Source: Streptomyces atroolivaceus
GTDB taxonomy: Bacteria; Actinomycetota; Actinomycetes; Streptomycetales; Streptomycetaceae
NCBI RefSeq assembly: GCF_000717025.1
Contig: NZ_JNXG01000007.1
Location: forward strand, 232,073-296,072
Direction of reading: 5' to 3'
Length of the DNA: 64,000 bases
The position numbers and the translations under genes are program-made. The notes beneath the pieces are model-generated. The model was not told the DNA's origin, did no database searches, and saw nothing but the letters and a program-made list of their open reading frames with translations. Shown here piece by piece: positions 24,969 to 33,872 of the stretch (positions are counted from its first letter, which is position 1; each line of letters opens with the position of its first letter).

Positions 24969-26456
24969 ATGACTCCCGCCGCGCGTCTTCGCGGCCTGAA
25001 GCCCGACTGGTTCACCGACCCGAAGGTCTGGCGCACAGAGGTACTGGCCGGCCTGGTCGTGGCCCTCGCGCTGATCCCGGAGGCGATCTCCTTCTCGATC
25101 ATCGCCGGGGTCGACCCGGCGATCGGCCTCTTCGCCTCGTTCACGATGGCCGTCACCATGTCCGTCGTCGGCGGACGCCGCGCGATGATCTCGGCGGCCA
25201 CCGGTGCGGTCGCGCTCGTCATCGCCCCCCTGAACCGCGAGCACGGCCTGGGCCACCTGGTCGCCGCCGTGATCCTGGCCGGGGTCATCCAGGTCGCCCT
25301 TGGCGCACTCGGGGTGGCGAAGCTGATGCGATTCGTCCCGCGCTCGGTGATGGTCGGCTTCGTCAACGCCCTCGCCATCCTGATCTTCATGGCTCAGGTT
25401 CCGGAGATGCACGACGTGCCGTGGGCGGTGTATCCGCTGATCATCGGCGGCCTCGCATTGATGATCTTCTTCCCGAAGGTCACGAAGGTGGTCCCGGCCC
25501 CTCTGGTCTCCATCGTCGTGCTCACCGTCATCACGCTCGCAGCCGGCATCGCCGTACCCACCGTGGGTGACAAGGGCGAGCTGCCCTCGTCGCTGCCGGT
25601 GCCGGGTCTGCCGGACGTGCCGTTCACGACGGACACCCTGACGACGATCGCCCCGTACGCACTGGCCATGGCGCTGGTCGGGCTGATGGAGTCCCTGATG
25701 ACGGCCAAGCTCGTCGACGACATCACCGACACCCGTTCCTCCAAGACCCGCGAGTCCGTCGGCCAGGGCATCGCCAACATCGTCACCGGCTTCTTCGGCG
25801 GCATGGGCGGCTGCGCGATGATCGGCCAGACCATGATCAACGTGAAGGTCTCCGGCGCCCGCACCCGCCTGTCGACGTTCCTGGCGGGCTCGTTCCTGAT
25901 GGTCCTCTGCATCGTCTTCGGCCCGGTCGTCTCCGACATCCCGATGGCCGCCCTGGTCGCGGTGATGGTGATGGTGTCGTTCGCGACGTTCGACTGGCAC
26001 TCCATCGCGCCGAAGACACTGAAGCGGATGCCCGCAGGTGAGATCACCGTCATGGTCATCACCGTGGTCGTGGTGGTCGCCACCGGCAACCTCGCCATCG
26101 GTGTCGTCGTCGGATCCGTCACCGCCATGGTCGTCTTCGCCAAGCGCGTCGCCCGTCTCGCCGGCGTCACCGCAGTCACCGGCCCCGACGGCACGACCAT
26201 CGTGTACACCGTGACCGGCGAGCTGTTCTTCGCCTCCTCCAACGACCTCGTCGGCCGGTTCAACTACAACGACGACCCCGACCGGATCGTCATCGACCTG
26301 TCCGCCGCTCATATCTGGGACGCCTCCTCCGTGGCCGCCCTCGACGCCGTCGAGACCAAGTACGGACAGCGCGGCAAGACCGTCGAGATCATCGGCCTGA
26401 ACGACCCCAGCGCCGACCTCCACGGCAAGCTCACCGGCGAACTCACCAGCCACTGA
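24969..26456 (+). CDS. SulP family inorganic anion transporter
   Basis: A 495-residue SulP permease. It begins WFTDPKVWRTEVLAGLVVALALIPEA, the usual first helix with Pro-Glu-Ala, and continues with SIIAGVDPAIGLFASF, GGRRAMISAATGAVALV and GGMGGCAMIGQTMINVKVSGARTRLS. A short STAS domain ends the protein (GELFFASSNDLVGRF, IVIDLSAAHIWDASSVAAL). The family moves sulfate, bicarbonate or other anions; substrate is not fixed by sequence. It starts at the ATG 24969, where no clear ribosome binding site is visible; a leader frame ends ATGA-fashion at this ATG. A terminator follows. Confidence 0.92.
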   Translation: MTPAARLRGLKPDWFTDPKVWRTEVLAGLVVALALIPEAISFSIIAGVDPAIGLFASFTMAVTMSVVGGRRAMISAATGAVALVIAPLNREHGLGHLVAAVILAGVIQVALGALGVAKLMRFVPRSVMVGFVNALAILIFMAQVPEMHDVPWAVYPLIIGGLALMIFFPKVTKVVPAPLVSIVVLTVITLAAGIAVPTVGDKGELPSSLPVPGLPDVPFTTDTLTTIAPYALAMALVGLMESLMTAKLVDDITDTRSSKTRESVGQGIANIVTGFFGGMGGCAMIGQTMINVKVSGARTRLSTFLAGSFLMVLCIVFGPVVSDIPMAALVAVMVMVSFATFDWHSIAPKTLKRMPAGEITVMVITVVVVVATGNLAIGVVVGSVTAMVVFAKRVARLAGVTAVTGPDGTTIVYTVTGELFFASSNDLVGRFNYNDDPDRIVIDLSAAHIWDASSVAALDAVETKYGQRGKTVEIIGLNDPSADLHGKLTGELTSH

Positions 26457-26461
26457 CCTCA

Positions 26462-26492
26462 CCGGGCGAACGGCGGTGAACCGTTCGCCCGG
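26462..26492 (+). terminator. Intrinsic terminator after sulP
   Basis: A perfect 12-bp stem CCGGGCGAACGG / CCGTTCGCCCGG with a seven-base loop begins 6 bp after the sulP stop. Confidence 0.82.
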
Positions 26493-26745
26493 ACGACCGG
26501 TCCGCCTCCCGTCACCTCGGTGTGCCCGGCGCCCGGTTCGCCCGCCGCCTGGCCCAGGACGGCAACTCTCCCGGGCCGGACCCGCGGACGACAGCCCCCC
26601 GGGCTTCTCCTGCCATGATCCACATGGCCGAGGGGGCCCCGGGCGGAGCACGTCACTGGCAGGATCCCCCTCGTGTCGTCCTGTCGGCATCCGGCCGTCG
26701 AGCGAACAAGGCCGGGCACACTCCTCTTCTCGGTCTGGAGCCCTG

Positions 26746-27996
26746 TTGAACACGTCACCGGCGAACTCCACATCCGGCCACCCGCACCGCATGGACCCGT
26801 CCGGCGGCTGTCCGCACGCGGCCAACGCCCGTCTGTTGTCCCGGGGCGCCGTCACAGCGGTCGTCCTGCCCGGCGAGGTCGAGGGAATGGCGGTACTCGG
26901 TCACGACGCTCTCAGGGAATTCCTCGCGCACCCCGATGTCGCCAAGGACGCGAAGCACTTCGCGGCGCTCCGGTCGGGTGCGATCGCCGACGGCTGGCCG
27001 TTGAAGACCTTCGCGACGGTGCAGGGGATGACCACCGCCGACGGTGCCGACCACCGCCGGTTGCGCTCCCTGGTGAGCAAGGCGTTCACGGCGCGTCGGG
27101 TGGAGGAACTACGGCCGCGTGTCGAGGCGTTGACGACCTCGCTCCTGGACGGTCTCGACCGGGCCGCCACCGCCGGTGACGGTGTCGCCGACCTGCGTGA
27201 GCACTTCGCGCTGCCCCTCCCCATGGGCGTCATCTGCGAACTGCTGGGTGTCGACGCCGAGCACCACGACCGGCTGCACCACCTGTCCAACCGCATCGTC
27301 GCCACCGACATAGGCCCCGCGGAGGCGGTGGCGGCCAACCGGGAGATGGTGGAGGTGCTCAGCACCGTCGCAGCCGCCCGGACGGACGATCCGGGGGACG
27401 ACCTCATCAGCGCACTGATCGCGGCCCGGGAGGCGAACGGCGACCGGCTCGGCCCCCACGAACTGATCGGCACCCTGATGCTGACGATCATCGCCGGACA
27501 CGAGACGACGCTCAATCTGATCACCAACGCCGTACGCGCGCTGTGCGCCCACCGCGATCAGCTCGATCTGGTCCGCTCGGGCGGCGCGAGCTGGGGGGAC
27601 GTCGTGGAGGAGACCCTTCGCTGGGACAGCCCGGTCAGCTACTTCCCCTTCCGCTACCCGACCCGCGATCTGACGCTCGACGGCACCGTGATCCCCAAGG
27701 GGACGCCGGTGCTCGCCGGTTACTCCGCGGCGGGCCGCGACAAGAAGGCCCACGGCCCCGCTGCCGACCGCTTCGACGTCACCCGTGGCGGCGGGACCCG
27801 GCACCTCTCACTCGGCCATGGCGCGCACTACTGCATGGGAGCCCCGCTGGCCCGGATGGAGAGCACTGTGGCGCTCTCGCGACTCTTCGCACGGTTCCCC
27901 GACCTCGAACTCGCCGTTCCTGAGGCCGAACTGCCGCGCCACGCCTCCTTCGTGGGCAACAGCGTGCAGGCACTGCCGGTGCGTCCGCGCGGCTGA
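26746..27996 (+). CDS. Cytochrome P450
   Basis: A 416-residue soluble bacterial P450. It has an N-terminal MDPSGGCPHAANARL block, the oxygen-binding I-helix motif IIAGHETTLNL, the ExxR motif in VVEETLRWDSPV, and the haem-cysteine loop HLSLGHGAHYCMGAPLAR (Cys is the thiolate ligand; the usual Phe of FxxGxHxC is Leu). The start is probably TTG at 26746, with CTGGAG five bases upstream; the ATG 16 codons later is an alternative. No ferredoxin or reductase gene is next to it, so redox partners come from elsewhere. The substrate is unknown. Confidence 0.93.
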   Translation: MNTSPANSTSGHPHRMDPSGGCPHAANARLLSRGAVTAVVLPGEVEGMAVLGHDALREFLAHPDVAKDAKHFAALRSGAIADGWPLKTFATVQGMTTADGADHRRLRSLVSKAFTARRVEELRPRVEALTTSLLDGLDRAATAGDGVADLREHFALPLPMGVICELLGVDAEHHDRLHHLSNRIVATDIGPAEAVAANREMVEVLSTVAAARTDDPGDDLISALIAAREANGDRLGPHELIGTLMLTIIAGHETTLNLITNAVRALCAHRDQLDLVRSGGASWGDVVEETLRWDSPVSYFPFRYPTRDLTLDGTVIPKGTPVLAGYSAAGRDKKAHGPAADRFDVTRGGGTRHLSLGHGAHYCMGAPLARMESTVALSRLFARFPDLELAVPEAELPRHASFVGNSVQALPVRPRG

Positions 27997-28205
27997 GCCG
28001 GAGCCCTCGGCAACCGGCCCTGTTCTGCCGGCCCCCGGAGGCAGAGGCGAACGCGGGCCGTTCTCCGCCTGACTCGAACACCACTTGTGCCCGCCTGCCG
28101 GGTCCGGTCTCATCGTCATGGCAGCCCCGATCGCGGTTTGACAACGTTGCCAGAAGGGCCGGCGCAGGGCGCCGCCGTCGTCGCACCACACGAAGGAGTA
28201 CGCCG

Positions 28206-29513
28206 ATGCGCTCACGCCCCTCCGCCGCCTCACGCCTCTCCCCCGCCTCACGCCTCTCCCCCGCGGCGCGACTGCGGCTCGCGGCCGTGAGCGCCGTCGC
28301 CCTGGCCGTCACTCAGGTGCCGCACGCCTCCGCCCACGGATCCGGCGGCCCATGGGTCGCCGCCTGGGGCGCGAGCCAGGTGGCCGGCAGCGAGATCCCC
28401 GGCAACAGCTGCCCGGCCGGAAAGGGTCTCGAGAACCAGACGGTCCGCAACGTGCTCTTCGTCAGTGCCGGCGGCGACCGCGTCCGGGTCCGGCTCGCCA
28501 ACACCTTCGGTACGCGGCCGTTGGACGTGGACCGCGTCACCGTCGCGCTCCAGCGTTCCGGGGCCGCGGCCCTACCCGGCACAGTGCGCACCCTGACCTT
28601 CGACGGCCGCAGGGGCACCACGGTCCAGGCCGGCGAGGACCTCTTCAGCGACCCCCTGCCGATGCGCGTGCGGGCTCTGTCCAGCCTCCTGGTCAGCGTG
28701 CACGTGGACGCCGCCACGGGCCCGGTGACCAACCATCCGTTCACCGCTCAGGGCAACCATCTCGCCTCCGGGGACGCGGCCGCCGCCACCTCGGGCACCC
28801 GGTACTCGGACACCCCCTGCTGGATGCTGGTGAGCGGCGTCGACGTGCGTGGGAGCGCCCGTACGGCCGGCACCGTGGTGACGTTCGGCGACTCCATCAC
28901 CGACACCGCGAGCACCACCGGCAATGCGAATCAGCGCTACCCCGACCACCTCGCCCGCAGGCTGCAGGACCGGTCGGGGCCGACCCTGTCGGTGGTCAAC
29001 GCGGGCCTGGGCGGCAACCGCCTCATCGCCGAGCGGGACGGAGAGCCGTACTACGGCCCGTCGGGCGTCTCCCGGGTGGAACGCGACGCACTCGGGCAGA
29101 GCGGAGTGAGGGCCGTCATCCTGCAGGAGGGCATCAACGACATCGGATTCAGCGCCTCCGCCGAGGACATCATCGCCGGGTACCGGACGTTCATCGAGAA
29201 GGTGCACGCCAGGGGCGTTCCGGTCTACGGCGGCACGCTGCTGCCCTTCCGCGGATCGTTCGTGTGGACCCCGGAACGCCAGGCCACCTGGACCACGGTC
29301 AACGACTGGATCAGGCACTCCGGCGCGTTCGACGGGGTGGTCGACTTCGCGGCGGCCACGGCGTCGGCCGGTGACCCCCTCACGATGGACCCCGCCTACG
29401 ACAGCGGGGACGGACTGCACCCCAACGACGCGGGCACCCGGGCGATGGCCGACGCCGTCGACCTCGGCATGCTGCTCGCCCGCCCCGGGCGGGACGACTC
29501 GCCCCGCACCTGA
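28206..29513 (+). CDS. Secreted SGNH/GDSL hydrolase with N-terminal beta domain
   Basis: A 435-residue exported esterase. AAGGAG precedes the ATG by seven bases. The signal peptide is unusually long and Arg/Ser-rich, with an in-frame 6-residue tandem duplication (SRLSPA) before the hydrophobic stretch AAVSAVALAVTQVPHASAHG. An N-terminal beta-rich part (WVAAWGASQ...) is followed by the SGNH core: GDSITD (nucleophile Ser), GLGGNR (Gly), QEGINDIG (Asn) and DGLHPNDAGTR (Asp/His). This arrangement is that of Streptomyces rhamnogalacturonan-acetylesterase-like or lipase-like proteins. A terminator begins inside the last codons. Confidence 0.88.
   Translation: MRSRPSAASRLSPASRLSPAARLRLAAVSAVALAVTQVPHASAHGSGGPWVAAWGASQVAGSEIPGNSCPAGKGLENQTVRNVLFVSAGGDRVRVRLANTFGTRPLDVDRVTVALQRSGAAALPGTVRTLTFDGRRGTTVQAGEDLFSDPLPMRVRALSSLLVSVHVDAATGPVTNHPFTAQGNHLASGDAAAATSGTRYSDTPCWMLVSGVDVRGSARTAGTVVTFGDSITDTASTTGNANQRYPDHLARRLQDRSGPTLSVVNAGLGGNRLIAERDGEPYYGPSGVSRVERDALGQSGVRAVILQEGINDIGFSASAEDIIAGYRTFIEKVHARGVPVYGGTLLPFRGSFVWTPERQATWTTVNDWIRHSGAFDGVVDFAAATASAGDPLTMDPAYDSGDGLHPNDAGTRAMADAVDLGMLLARPGRDDSPRT
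28227..28262 (+). repeat. 18-bp perfect tandem repeat in a signal peptide
   Basis: GCCTCACGCCTCTCCCCC occurs twice head to tail (28227-28244 and 28245-28262). It adds six residues in frame to the signal peptide of the SGNH hydrolase. It looks like a slippage duplication. Confidence 0.8.
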
Positions 29514-29537
29514 CCGCGGGTTCCCGCGGTCAGGTGC
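29506..29537 (+). terminator. Intrinsic terminator overlapping the SGNH stop codon
   Basis: A perfect 14-bp stem GCACCTGACCGCGG / CCGCGGTCAGGTGC with a four-base loop begins seven bases before the SGNH hydrolase stop codon ends. It also faces the 3' end of the dehydrogenase remnant. Confidence 0.82.
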
Positions 29538-29594
29538 GCGCGTGGGCGACGACGCACGCGGGGAAGGGCCCCCAGTCGCGGGGACGGGCGTGCC

Positions 29595-30130
29595 TCACCC
29601 GTCGGACAGCCGCAGCATGACCTTGCCGCTGCCGCCGGCCGGGTCGGCGGCGACCGCCAGGGCCTCCTCCGCGCGTGCCACCGGGAATCGGTGGGTGATC
29701 AGCGGGGTCAGGTCCAGGCCCTCCCGCAGGGCGAGCAGGGCGTCCTCCATCTCCTCGACGAACCGGTACGACCCGGTCCACGTGATCTCGCGGGTCACCA
29801 GATCGCCGAGGACGGCCGGCGCGGCCGCTCCGGGCAGGTTGCCCACCTGGACGAGCGTGCCGCCCCGCGCGGTGGCCCGCAGCACCGGGCCCAGGGCAGC
29901 CGGGGGGCTCCGGACGCCTCGAAGACCACCTCCACGTCCTGCGGCAGGACGTCGCCACGCGCCAGGTCGCGGGTCTCGTCGGCTCCCATGGCGCGGGCGA
30001 CGGCGAGGGCGGGGGCGGTCAGGTCCGCGGCGATGACCGTGCCCGCTCCGCGGTGCCGTGCGGCGGCCACCACGAGGGAGCCGATCGGCCCGGCGCCGTT
30101 GACCAGGACGGTCCGGCCACGCAGGCCGGG
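29595..30130 (-). pseudogene. Zinc-type (idonate/sorbitol-like) dehydrogenase, N-terminal half lost and frameshifted
   Basis: Only the C-terminal half remains. Reading down the minus strand, GRTVLVNGAGPIGSLVVAAA is the NAD-binding Rossmann motif, then VVFEASGAP; the frame then shifts at a run of six G (29902-29907), and continues as ALGPVLRATARGGTLVQVGN to the end SGKVMLRLSDG, which is the MDR/L-idonate dehydrogenase C terminus. Inserting one base restores a single protein. The missing half (zinc ligands, start) would lie to the right, where the GntR remnant now begins. Two independent lesions mean it cannot be functional. Possible role before loss: sugar-acid oxidation. Confidence 0.82.
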
Positions 30131-30133
30131 GAC

Positions 30134-30712
30134 CCGGCTCCGGTGCGGGAGAGCCTGATCCTTCTGGTCCAGGAAGGCCTGGTGCAGGTCTTCCCGAAGG
30201 TCGGGTCGTTCGTCTCCCGCGTGGACCCGGCGCAGGTCGCGGACGCCCAGTTCCTGCGGGAGGCCGTGGAGCTCGCCTCCCTGGACAACCTGCCCTCGCG
30301 ACTCGATCCGGCCGTCGTCGGCGAGCTGCGGGACAACCTCGAACGCCAGCAGCGCGCGGACCTGGGCCTGGAGGAGTTCTTCGCACTCGACGAGGCGTTC
30401 CACCACGGCCTGATGCGCCTGAGCGGTCACGGCGACGTCTGGACCACTGTCGCCGCGGCCAAGGGTCACCTGGACAGGGCGCGGCGGCTCGGTCTGCACG
30501 AGAGCGCGTCCCCGGCCGTCTTCACCACCCAGCACCGGGAGATCCTCGAAGCGGTCGTCGGCGGCCAGGCTCCACTGGCCCGCTCCCGGATGCGCGACCA
30601 CCTGCGGGCGGTCTTCAACGACATCGAACGCGTCCGCGCCCACTCCCCCGAACTGTTCGCCGCGGACCCCTCGGCCGTGCCGGTCCGGCGCAACGTCGTG
30701 GTCTGGGAGTGA
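30134..30712 (+). pseudogene. GntR/FCD-type regulator, DNA-binding domain lost
   Basis: The plus-strand frame reads VRESLILLVQEGLVQVFPKVGSFVSRVD, the last helix and wing of a GntR winged helix, followed by a complete FCD sensing domain (AQFLREAVELASL, FFALDEAFHHGLM, TTQHREILEAVVGG, MRDHLRAVFNDIE). The first 40-50 residues of the DNA-binding domain and any start codon are missing: upstream sequence belongs to the dehydrogenase remnant on the other strand. It once probably stood divergent from that gene and controlled it. One deletion, with its junction near 30125-30140, removed the start of both. Confidence 0.8.
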
Positions 30713-30878
30713 CGGCGCCCCGGCGCCTGCCCGGCCGCCTCCGCACCGGTGCGACATCCCATCCTCCGCTGTGGCGCTCGTCACAGACGCCGCCCCGGCC
30801 GCGTCCCGCTGAACGCGCGGGCCCGCCGGTGCGTATCCACTTCCGAGGTCTTGTCACTCCGATGAAGGGAAAACCGGC

Positions 30879-31334
30879 ATGAGCGCATCGCAGGAGAGCC
30901 AGGCCCGCTTCGGGCGGCGCTCCGTCGTCGCAGCGGTCGGCGCGGCGGGAGTGGTCGCCGCGCTCACCGCGTGCGGGGGCTCGCAGGACGCCGGAGGTTC
31001 CGACACGGTCCGGCCCGAAGAGGGCAAGGACGGGGCGAACGGCGACGCAGCGGCCCTCGCGCGGACAGCCGACATCCCGGAGGGCGGCGGAGTGGTCTTC
31101 GCCGACAAGGGTGTCGTGGTGACACAGCCCACGGCCGGCACGTTCAAGGCGTTCTCATCGAAGTGCACCCATCAGGGCTGCGCGGTGAAGGGAATCGTCG
31201 ACGGCGTCATCAACTGCCCCTGCCACAGCAGTACGTTCGACGCCACGACCGGTGAGGTGACGGGCGGCCCCGCGACCCTGCCACTGCCGGAGAAGCAGAT
31301 CCGGGTGGAAGGCGGCTCCATCACACTGGTGTGA
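30879..31334 (+). CDS. Rieske-type [2Fe-2S] lipoprotein
   Basis: A 151-residue exported iron-sulfur protein. AAGGGA lies eight bases before the ATG. The N terminus RFGRRSVVAAVGAAGVVAALTAC combines a twin-arginine-like Arg-Arg, a hydrophobic segment and the lipobox LTAC, so it should be lipid-anchored after export, perhaps by the Tat route. The cluster ligands are CTHQGC (Cys-x-His) and CPCH (Cys-x2-His). The family often serves as a small electron carrier; its partner is unknown here. It stands alone. Confidence 0.9.
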   Translation: MSASQESQARFGRRSVVAAVGAAGVVAALTACGGSQDAGGSDTVRPEEGKDGANGDAAALARTADIPEGGGVVFADKGVVVTQPTAGTFKAFSSKCTHQGCAVKGIVDGVINCPCHSSTFDATTGEVTGGPATLPLPEKQIRVEGGSITLV

Positions 31335-31421
31335 GGGCCCGGAGAGCGGGCGGGGCCATTGCGTGATCACGGATGAGGCCCCATGATTCCCGGACCGGCC
31401 GAACCGCAGGAGAGGCGTCAC

Positions 31422-31892
31422 GTGACCGTTGCCCAGCGCCGTGGCCGTCGGATCATGATGACCGACGCCGAACGGGACACCTACCTCGCGGAACAGCGCA
31501 CCTGCCGGGTGGCCACGGTCTCCCCGGAGGGCATGCCGCACGTCGGGGCCCTGTGGTTCGTGTGGGACGGCACCTCCGTCTGGCTCTACTCGCTCACCCG
31601 GAGCCTGCGCTGGGCTCAGCTCCGGCACGACCCCAGGGTCGCCGTGGTGGTGGACGACGGACAGGAGTACGGCGAGCTCCGGGGCGTGGAACTGTCCGGC
31701 GAGGTCTCCTTCGTCGGCGAGATCCCCCGCACGGGCGAGGACTGCGCCGAACTGGAGCACCCGGAAAGGCTGTTCGCGGCGAAGTACCTCGGCCTGGCAT
31801 CCCTTCCGCACGACGAGCGGCACGCCTGGCTCCGGCTCACGCCACTGGCCGTCAGGTCCTGGGACTTCAGGAAGCTGTCCGGGCCGGCCTAG
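31422..31892 (+). CDS. Pyridoxamine 5'-phosphate oxidase-family (split-barrel) protein
   Basis: A 156-residue flavin/F420-type split-barrel protein. Features are LAEQRTCRVATVSPEGMPHV, ALWFVWDGTSVWLYSL and DPRVAVVVDDG, as in F420-dependent or FMN-binding members of the family. The GTG at 31422 lies 9-12 bases after CAGGAG. It converges on the LysR gene; the two stop codons overlap in the tetranucleotide CTAG (31889-31892). Whether it binds FMN, F420 or haem cannot be read from sequence. Confidence 0.78.
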   Translation: MTVAQRRGRRIMMTDAERDTYLAEQRTCRVATVSPEGMPHVGALWFVWDGTSVWLYSLTRSLRWAQLRHDPRVAVVVDDGQEYGELRGVELSGEVSFVGEIPRTGEDCAELEHPERLFAAKYLGLASLPHDERHAWLRLTPLAVRSWDFRKLSGPA

Positions 31893-32803
31893 GGAACCGG
31901 GGCGTGCAGAGCCCGGCCCGCGGAGCGCAACGCCTCCACGGCGGCCTGGATCGACGGCCTCCGGTCGGCATCCGTGCGCCACACCGCGTGGACATGGCGC
32001 CGCATCGGCTGCCGCACGGGCACCAGGCGCACACCGTCCGGCACCGGACCCCGCCCCAGCCGGGGCGCCACACACACTCCGAATCCGGCTGCGATCAGGG
32101 CGAGTTGGGTGTGATGCTCGCCCGCGAGATGCGCGATGCGGGGCTCGATGCCCTTCGACCGCAGGGTGAACATCAGCCAGTCGTAACAGAATTCGCCCTC
32201 CGGCCAGGACACCCAGTCGTCCTCGGCGAAGTCCTCGATGTCCACCTCGCGCCGGTCCGCGAGGGCGTGACCGGCGGGCATGGCGATGTCCGGTGCGTCG
32301 TCGAGGAGTTCGGCCTTGGCGAGACCGCCCGGAACCGGCAGGCGCTTGTTGCTCCAGTCGAGCACCACGGCGAGATCGGCGTCCCCCCTGAGCACCGCGC
32401 GGATGCCGCTCTCCGGCTCCAGCTCCGTCGTGCGCAGCCTGAGTTCGGGGTGCTCCGCGCGGAGTGTGGTGAGAGCCGCGGGGAACAGCCCACGGGCGGC
32501 CGTCGGGAAGGCCGCGAGCCGGACCTCGCCCACCACCTGGCCCCGCTGGGCCTCGATGTCGGACTGCGCGATCTGCACCTGCGAAAGGATCTTCGCGGCA
32601 TGGTCCGCGAGCAGCCGGCCCGCGTCGGTGAGACGGATCCCTCGCCCGTTCTTGGCCAGGAGCTGCTGGCCCACCTCGCGTTCCAGCTTCGCCATCTGCT
32701 GGGAGACCGCCGAGGTGGTGACATGGAGGCCGTCGGCCGCCCCGCTCACCGAGCCGTGCCGTGCAAGGGCGTCCAGCGTCCGCAAGCGTTCCAGATTCAA
32801 CAT
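31889..32803 (-). CDS. LysR family transcriptional regulator
   Basis: A 304-residue LysR regulator. The N-terminal winged helix-turn-helix is LNLERLRTLDALARHGSVSG followed by AADGLHVTTSAVSQQMAKLE, then the linker helix and effector domain (GEVRLAAFPTAARGLFPAAL, DADLAVVLDWSNKRLP, IAAGFGVCVAPRLGRG). It is divergent from an EamA exporter with 73 bp between, holding a LysR-box-like dyad, so the exporter is the likely target. The ligand is probably the exported metabolite. Confidence 0.92.
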   Translation of the reverse strand: MLNLERLRTLDALARHGSVSGAADGLHVTTSAVSQQMAKLEREVGQQLLAKNGRGIRLTDAGRLLADHAAKILSQVQIAQSDIEAQRGQVVGEVRLAAFPTAARGLFPAALTTLRAEHPELRLRTTELEPESGIRAVLRGDADLAVVLDWSNKRLPVPGGLAKAELLDDAPDIAMPAGHALADRREVDIEDFAEDDWVSWPEGEFCYDWLMFTLRSKGIEPRIAHLAGEHHTQLALIAAGFGVCVAPRLGRGPVPDGVRLVPVRQPMRRHVHAVWRTDADRRPSIQAAVEALRSAGRALHAPVP

Positions 32804-32828
32804 GTAAGCGATGCTACGCCAAGCAGCG

Positions 32829-32844
32829 CAAATAATTTCACTTG
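32829..32844. promoter_or_regulatory. LysR-box-like dyad between lysR and the EamA gene
   Basis: CAAATAATTTCACTTG has the CAAnT-N6-AnTTG form of an imperfect LysR-type dyad and is unusually AT-rich for this DNA. It sits in the 73-bp divergent intergenic region. Confidence 0.5.
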
Positions 32845-32876
32845 TCCTACGTGATGCTTCTGGCCATCGTTGACGC

Positions 32877-33872
32877 ATGAGCGCTCCCGCCGCACCGGCG
32901 ACCCTGACCCCTTCCGACGCCCGCCTGCCCACACCCCCGGCCCGGCGGCGAGCCCTGGACTGGCGTATCCGCTTCGCGGCGCTGTCGCTCATCTGGGGGT
33001 TCAGCTTCCTGCTGATCAAGGTCGGCACCCACGGGTTCGCCCCGTTCCAGGTGACCTTCGGCCGACTCCTGTCCGGGGCGGCGGTCCTCGCCGTCGCCAT
33101 GGCGGTGCGCCGTGAGCGCGTGCCCCGCTCCGGCCGGACCTGGGCCCATCTCCTCGTCGCCGCGTTCTTCCTCAACGCGCTGCCGTTCTCGCTCTTCGCG
33201 TACGCCGAACTGACGATCCCGTCCACCCTGGCCGGGATCTGCAACGCGACCTCGCCCCTGTGGGGCATGGCGCTCTCTCTCGTCGCGCTCTCCGAGGACC
33301 GGCCGACCCGCCGCCGCGTCGCGGGACTCGGCCTGGGATTCATCGGCGTACTGACGGTACTGGGCGCCTGGCAGGGCTTCTCGGGGCTGGACGCGACCGG
33401 GACGGCGATGGCGCTCCTCGCCTCCCTCAGCTATCCGGTCGGCTGGATCTACGTCCGCCGCACCCTGGCGGGAACCGGCTCCTCCACGCTCGCGCTGACC
33501 GGCAGCCAGCTCTTCCTCGGCACTATGCAACTGGCCGTGGTCGTACCGCTGTTCACCACAGCTCCGGACAGCTTCCCGTTGCTGCCCACACTCGCCGTGG
33601 TGGCCCTCGGAGCGCTCGGGACGGGGCTCGCCGTCCTCCTCCAGTACGGTCTCGTGGAGGAGGTCGGCCCCACGACGGCGCAGATGGTCACCTACTTCAT
33701 CCCGGTGATCGCCACAGCGGCGGGAGTGACCCTGCTCGGCGAGCAGTTGAGCTGGAACACCCCAGTAGGCGCGCTCGTGGTCCTCGCGGGCGCCGCACTC
33801 ACCCGGAGCCGGACCCGCGGCTCCGACGGCACGTCCCCGTCGCGCCACGGGCGCCGGACGGCTCAGCCGTAA
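32877..33872 (+). CDS. EamA/DMT family transporter, LysR-linked
   Basis: A 331-residue drug/metabolite-transporter-type exporter with ten predicted helices in two EamA repeats: the first begins RFAALSLIWGFSFLLIKVG, and the second ASLSYPVGWIYVRRTLAG, ending FIPVIATAAGVTLLGEQ and GALVVLAGAALT. The conserved Pro/Gly turns of each repeat are present. It diverges from a lysR gene, suggesting inducible export of an amino acid or similar metabolite. The last ten bases overlap the convergent MocR gene. Confidence 0.88.
   Translation: MSAPAAPATLTPSDARLPTPPARRRALDWRIRFAALSLIWGFSFLLIKVGTHGFAPFQVTFGRLLSGAAVLAVAMAVRRERVPRSGRTWAHLLVAAFFLNALPFSLFAYAELTIPSTLAGICNATSPLWGMALSLVALSEDRPTRRRVAGLGLGFIGVLTVLGAWQGFSGLDATGTAMALLASLSYPVGWIYVRRTLAGTGSSTLALTGSQLFLGTMQLAVVVPLFTTAPDSFPLLPTLAVVALGALGTGLAVLLQYGLVEEVGPTTAQMVTYFIPVIATAAGVTLLGEQLSWNTPVGALVVLAGAALTRSRTRGSDGTSPSRHGRRTAQP

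Noticed and set aside
26746..27996. Part of an antibiotic cluster centred on the P450 and the glycosyltransferase
   Set aside because: The P450 (26.7 kb) and glycosyltransferase (41.4 kb) are far apart with unrelated genes between, and no PKS, NRPS or terpene synthase is seen.
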